Positions 62,980 to 64,000 of a DNA stretch of 64,000 bases are shown here, in pieces. The number at the start of each line of letters is the position of its first letter. Position 1 is the stretch's first letter. The notes beneath the pieces were generated by a model. It saw only the letters and a program-made list of their open reading frames with translations. It made no database searches and was not told the origin of the DNA. The position numbers were made by a program, and so were the translations under genes. This stretch comes from Mycolicibacterium confluentis (lineage in GTDB: Bacteria > Actinomycetota > Actinomycetes > Mycobacteriales > Mycobacteriaceae): the NCBI RefSeq assembly GCF_010729895.1, contig NZ_AP022612.1:186001-250000 (forward strand), in the 5' to 3' direction.

Positions 62980-63578
62980 CGAGCTCCTTGGGCCGGGAGG
63001 ATCAGGCCGACCACGTAAGTCAGCTGATCGGTCGTCTGCTGGTAGGTGAAGGCGCCGCTGCCGGCCTGCACCAGCGCGCCGAAGAAAGCCATCTGCAGTG
63101 CGGCCACCGAGCGCGCGTCGGCGCCGGGGCCCATCGCCGAACTGATCCGCCGGTGGATCTCGACACCGATGCGGTCCCGCACCGTCAGCACCGCGGGGTC
63201 TCCGCCGGACATCAGCGCCGTCGTGCAGGCCGCGGCGACCTCGGGATCGTCGGCGACGACGAGGGCGAGGCTGCGCAGGGCGTTCTCAACGCGGGTGCGT
63301 TGGCTGTCGTTGACGTCGGTGAAATAGGGCACGCGTTTGATCAGGTCGAGGTACACCTCGGCGATCAGGTGGTTCTTCGACGAGAAGTAGGTGTAGGCCG
63401 TGGCCGGTGCGACCTGGGCCCGCTTGGCCACGGCGCGCACCGTCAGGTCGGCGTAGGAGGTCTCACGCAGCATCTCCCGCCCGGCGTCGAGGACCTTGCG
63501 AAAGGTCTCCTCCTGACGCCGATTGCGGGTGCTCTCCGGGGCTGCACCGGACGCAGCTAACGCGGAATCGCTGGACAC
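62976..63578 (-). CDS. TetR-family regulator (Rv0767c-like)
   Basis: A 200-residue TetR regulator. The N-terminal DNA-binding domain (TFRKVLDAGREMLRETSYADLTVRAVAKRAQVAPATAYTYFSSKNHL) is at about residues 24-70, and a helical ligand domain follows. GTG start at 63578 overlaps one of two identical inverted repeats; the second lies 41 bp before aldA. The most natural reading is self-control and control of aldA and the cyp123-cyp51 operon. Confidence 0.88.
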   Translation of the reverse strand: MSSDSALAASGAAPESTRNRRQEETFRKVLDAGREMLRETSYADLTVRAVAKRAQVAPATAYTYFSSKNHLIAEVYLDLIKRVPYFTDVNDSQRTRVENALRSLALVVADDPEVAAACTTALMSGGDPAVLTVRDRIGVEIHRRISSAMGPGADARSVAALQMAFFGALVQAGSGAFTYQQTTDQLTYVVGLILPAQGAR

Positions 63579-63585
63579 ATGTCCA
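63572..63585. promoter_or_regulatory. Candidate TetR operator 1, overlapping the tetR start
   Basis: TGGACACATGTCCA has 6-bp arms TGGACA/TGTCCA around CA. It covers the GTG start codon of the tetR gene, so binding would block transcription initiation of a leaderless message. Confidence 0.65.
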
Positions 63586-63728
63586 ACCTAGATCAGGCCT
63601 CGGTGTTGAGGCAAGATGTGGGTGCATATACGCAGTAAATCGGCATCTGCACCAGTCTGGGCGTCGCCGGTTCCGCTGTCGACCTTGCCCATTCCGGGGT
63701 GGTGAGGCTATGTTCGGACGGCGTACAT

Positions 63729-63742
63729 CGGACACATGTCCA
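63729..63742. promoter_or_regulatory. Candidate TetR operator 2, upstream of aldA
   Basis: CGGACACATGTCCA repeats operator 1 except for the first base. It is 41 bp before the aldA ATG, in the place expected for repression of that promoter. Confidence 0.65.
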
Positions 63743-63782
63743 GATACACAGGTCCCCGCACCCGAGACCGTTGGAGTTGCTC

Positions 63783-64000
63783 ATGGCATTACTGGCCGAC
63801 AAGCGCAGTCACCTGCTGATCGACGGGAAACTGGCCGCCGGCAGTGCCGGTGAGTTCGACACCGTCAACCCCGCCACCGAGGAGGTGCTCGGCACCGCCG
63901 CCGACGCCGACGCCGAGGACATGGGCAGTGCGATCGAGGCGGCCCGGCGGGCGTTCGACGACACCGACTGGTCCCGCAACACTGAACTGCGGGTGCGCTG
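63783..64000 (+). CDS. aldA: Aldehyde dehydrogenase AldA, N-terminal part
   Basis: Only the first 72 codons are inside the window. MALLADKRSHLLIDGKL, then TVNPATEEVLGTAADADAEDM and AIEAARRAFDDTDWS, form the N-terminal segment of NAD(P)-dependent aldehyde dehydrogenases; the catalytic Cys/Glu lie beyond the edge. GGAG stands 7 nt before the ATG. Divergent from tetR, in the place of Rv0768. It may oxidise the aldehydes formed by AdhB. Confidence 0.85.
   Translation, partial: MALLADKRSHLLIDGKLAAGSAGEFDTVNPATEEVLGTAADADAEDMGSAIEAARRAFDDTDWSRNTELRVR

Overview
The window is high-GC actinobacterial DNA from a mycobacterium. Gene content and order match the sterol-catabolism and phoPR neighbourhoods of M. 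tuberculosis (roughly Rv3531c to Rv3489, then Rv0756c to Rv0768). Having both blocks within 64 kb, joined by genes 40406-53533, suggests a rapid grower of the Mycolicibacterium smegmatis type. The species call is inference from recalled synteny; no database search was run.

Region A (about 1.3-27.2 kb) is a KstR-type cholesterol regulon. It holds a DUF1214/SDR/sulfotransferase operon, the oxygenase KshA, two thiolase-fold lipid-transfer proteins with a tandem DUF35 partner, two F420-type oxidoreductases, CYP142, EchA19, FadD19, a TPP enzyme (IlvX), FadD17, FadE27/FadE26, a 3Fe-4S ferredoxin and Hsd4A. Nine copies of the palindrome TnnAACnnGTTnnA (eight exact, one with a single mismatch) lie in the promoters of regions A and B, and at several of them the right half merges with a -10 hexamer. 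Inside the cluster, a frameshifted DUF559 gene sits between two copies of the same long palindrome.

Region B (27.2-39.8 kb) is the mce4 sterol importer: yrbE4AB, mce4A-F and two mce-associated genes, nearly all translationally coupled. It converges on otsA (trehalose-6-phosphate synthase) across a 90-bp tandem repeat built from the otsA 3' end. A 54-codon gene precedes otsA.

Region C (39.8-53.6 kb) is mixed: a secreted small protein, a crotonase, an SDR with its own KstR box, a beta-hydroxyacid dehydrogenase, a DKNYY lipoprotein, an MFS transporter, a six-gene MoxR/DUF58/VWA-like membrane operon, two luciferase-like monooxygenases and a 51-codon gene.

Region D (53.6-64 kb) has tRNA-Thr, an 11-residue-repeat protein, phoP-phoR with a PhoP-type direct repeat upstream, and a HIT protein. 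On the minus strand follows a TetR-cyp123-SDR-cyp51-ferredoxin-SnoaL-adhB operon. The start of an aldehyde dehydrogenase is divergent from it, with two copies of a likely TetR operator between.

Sterols would enter through Mce4 and be trimmed by CYP142, FadD19/FadD17, FadE26/27, EchA19, Hsd4A and the Ltp proteins, with the rings opened after KshA hydroxylation. Several small 3'-end tandem duplications and five long intergenic palindromes are the main unexplained structures.
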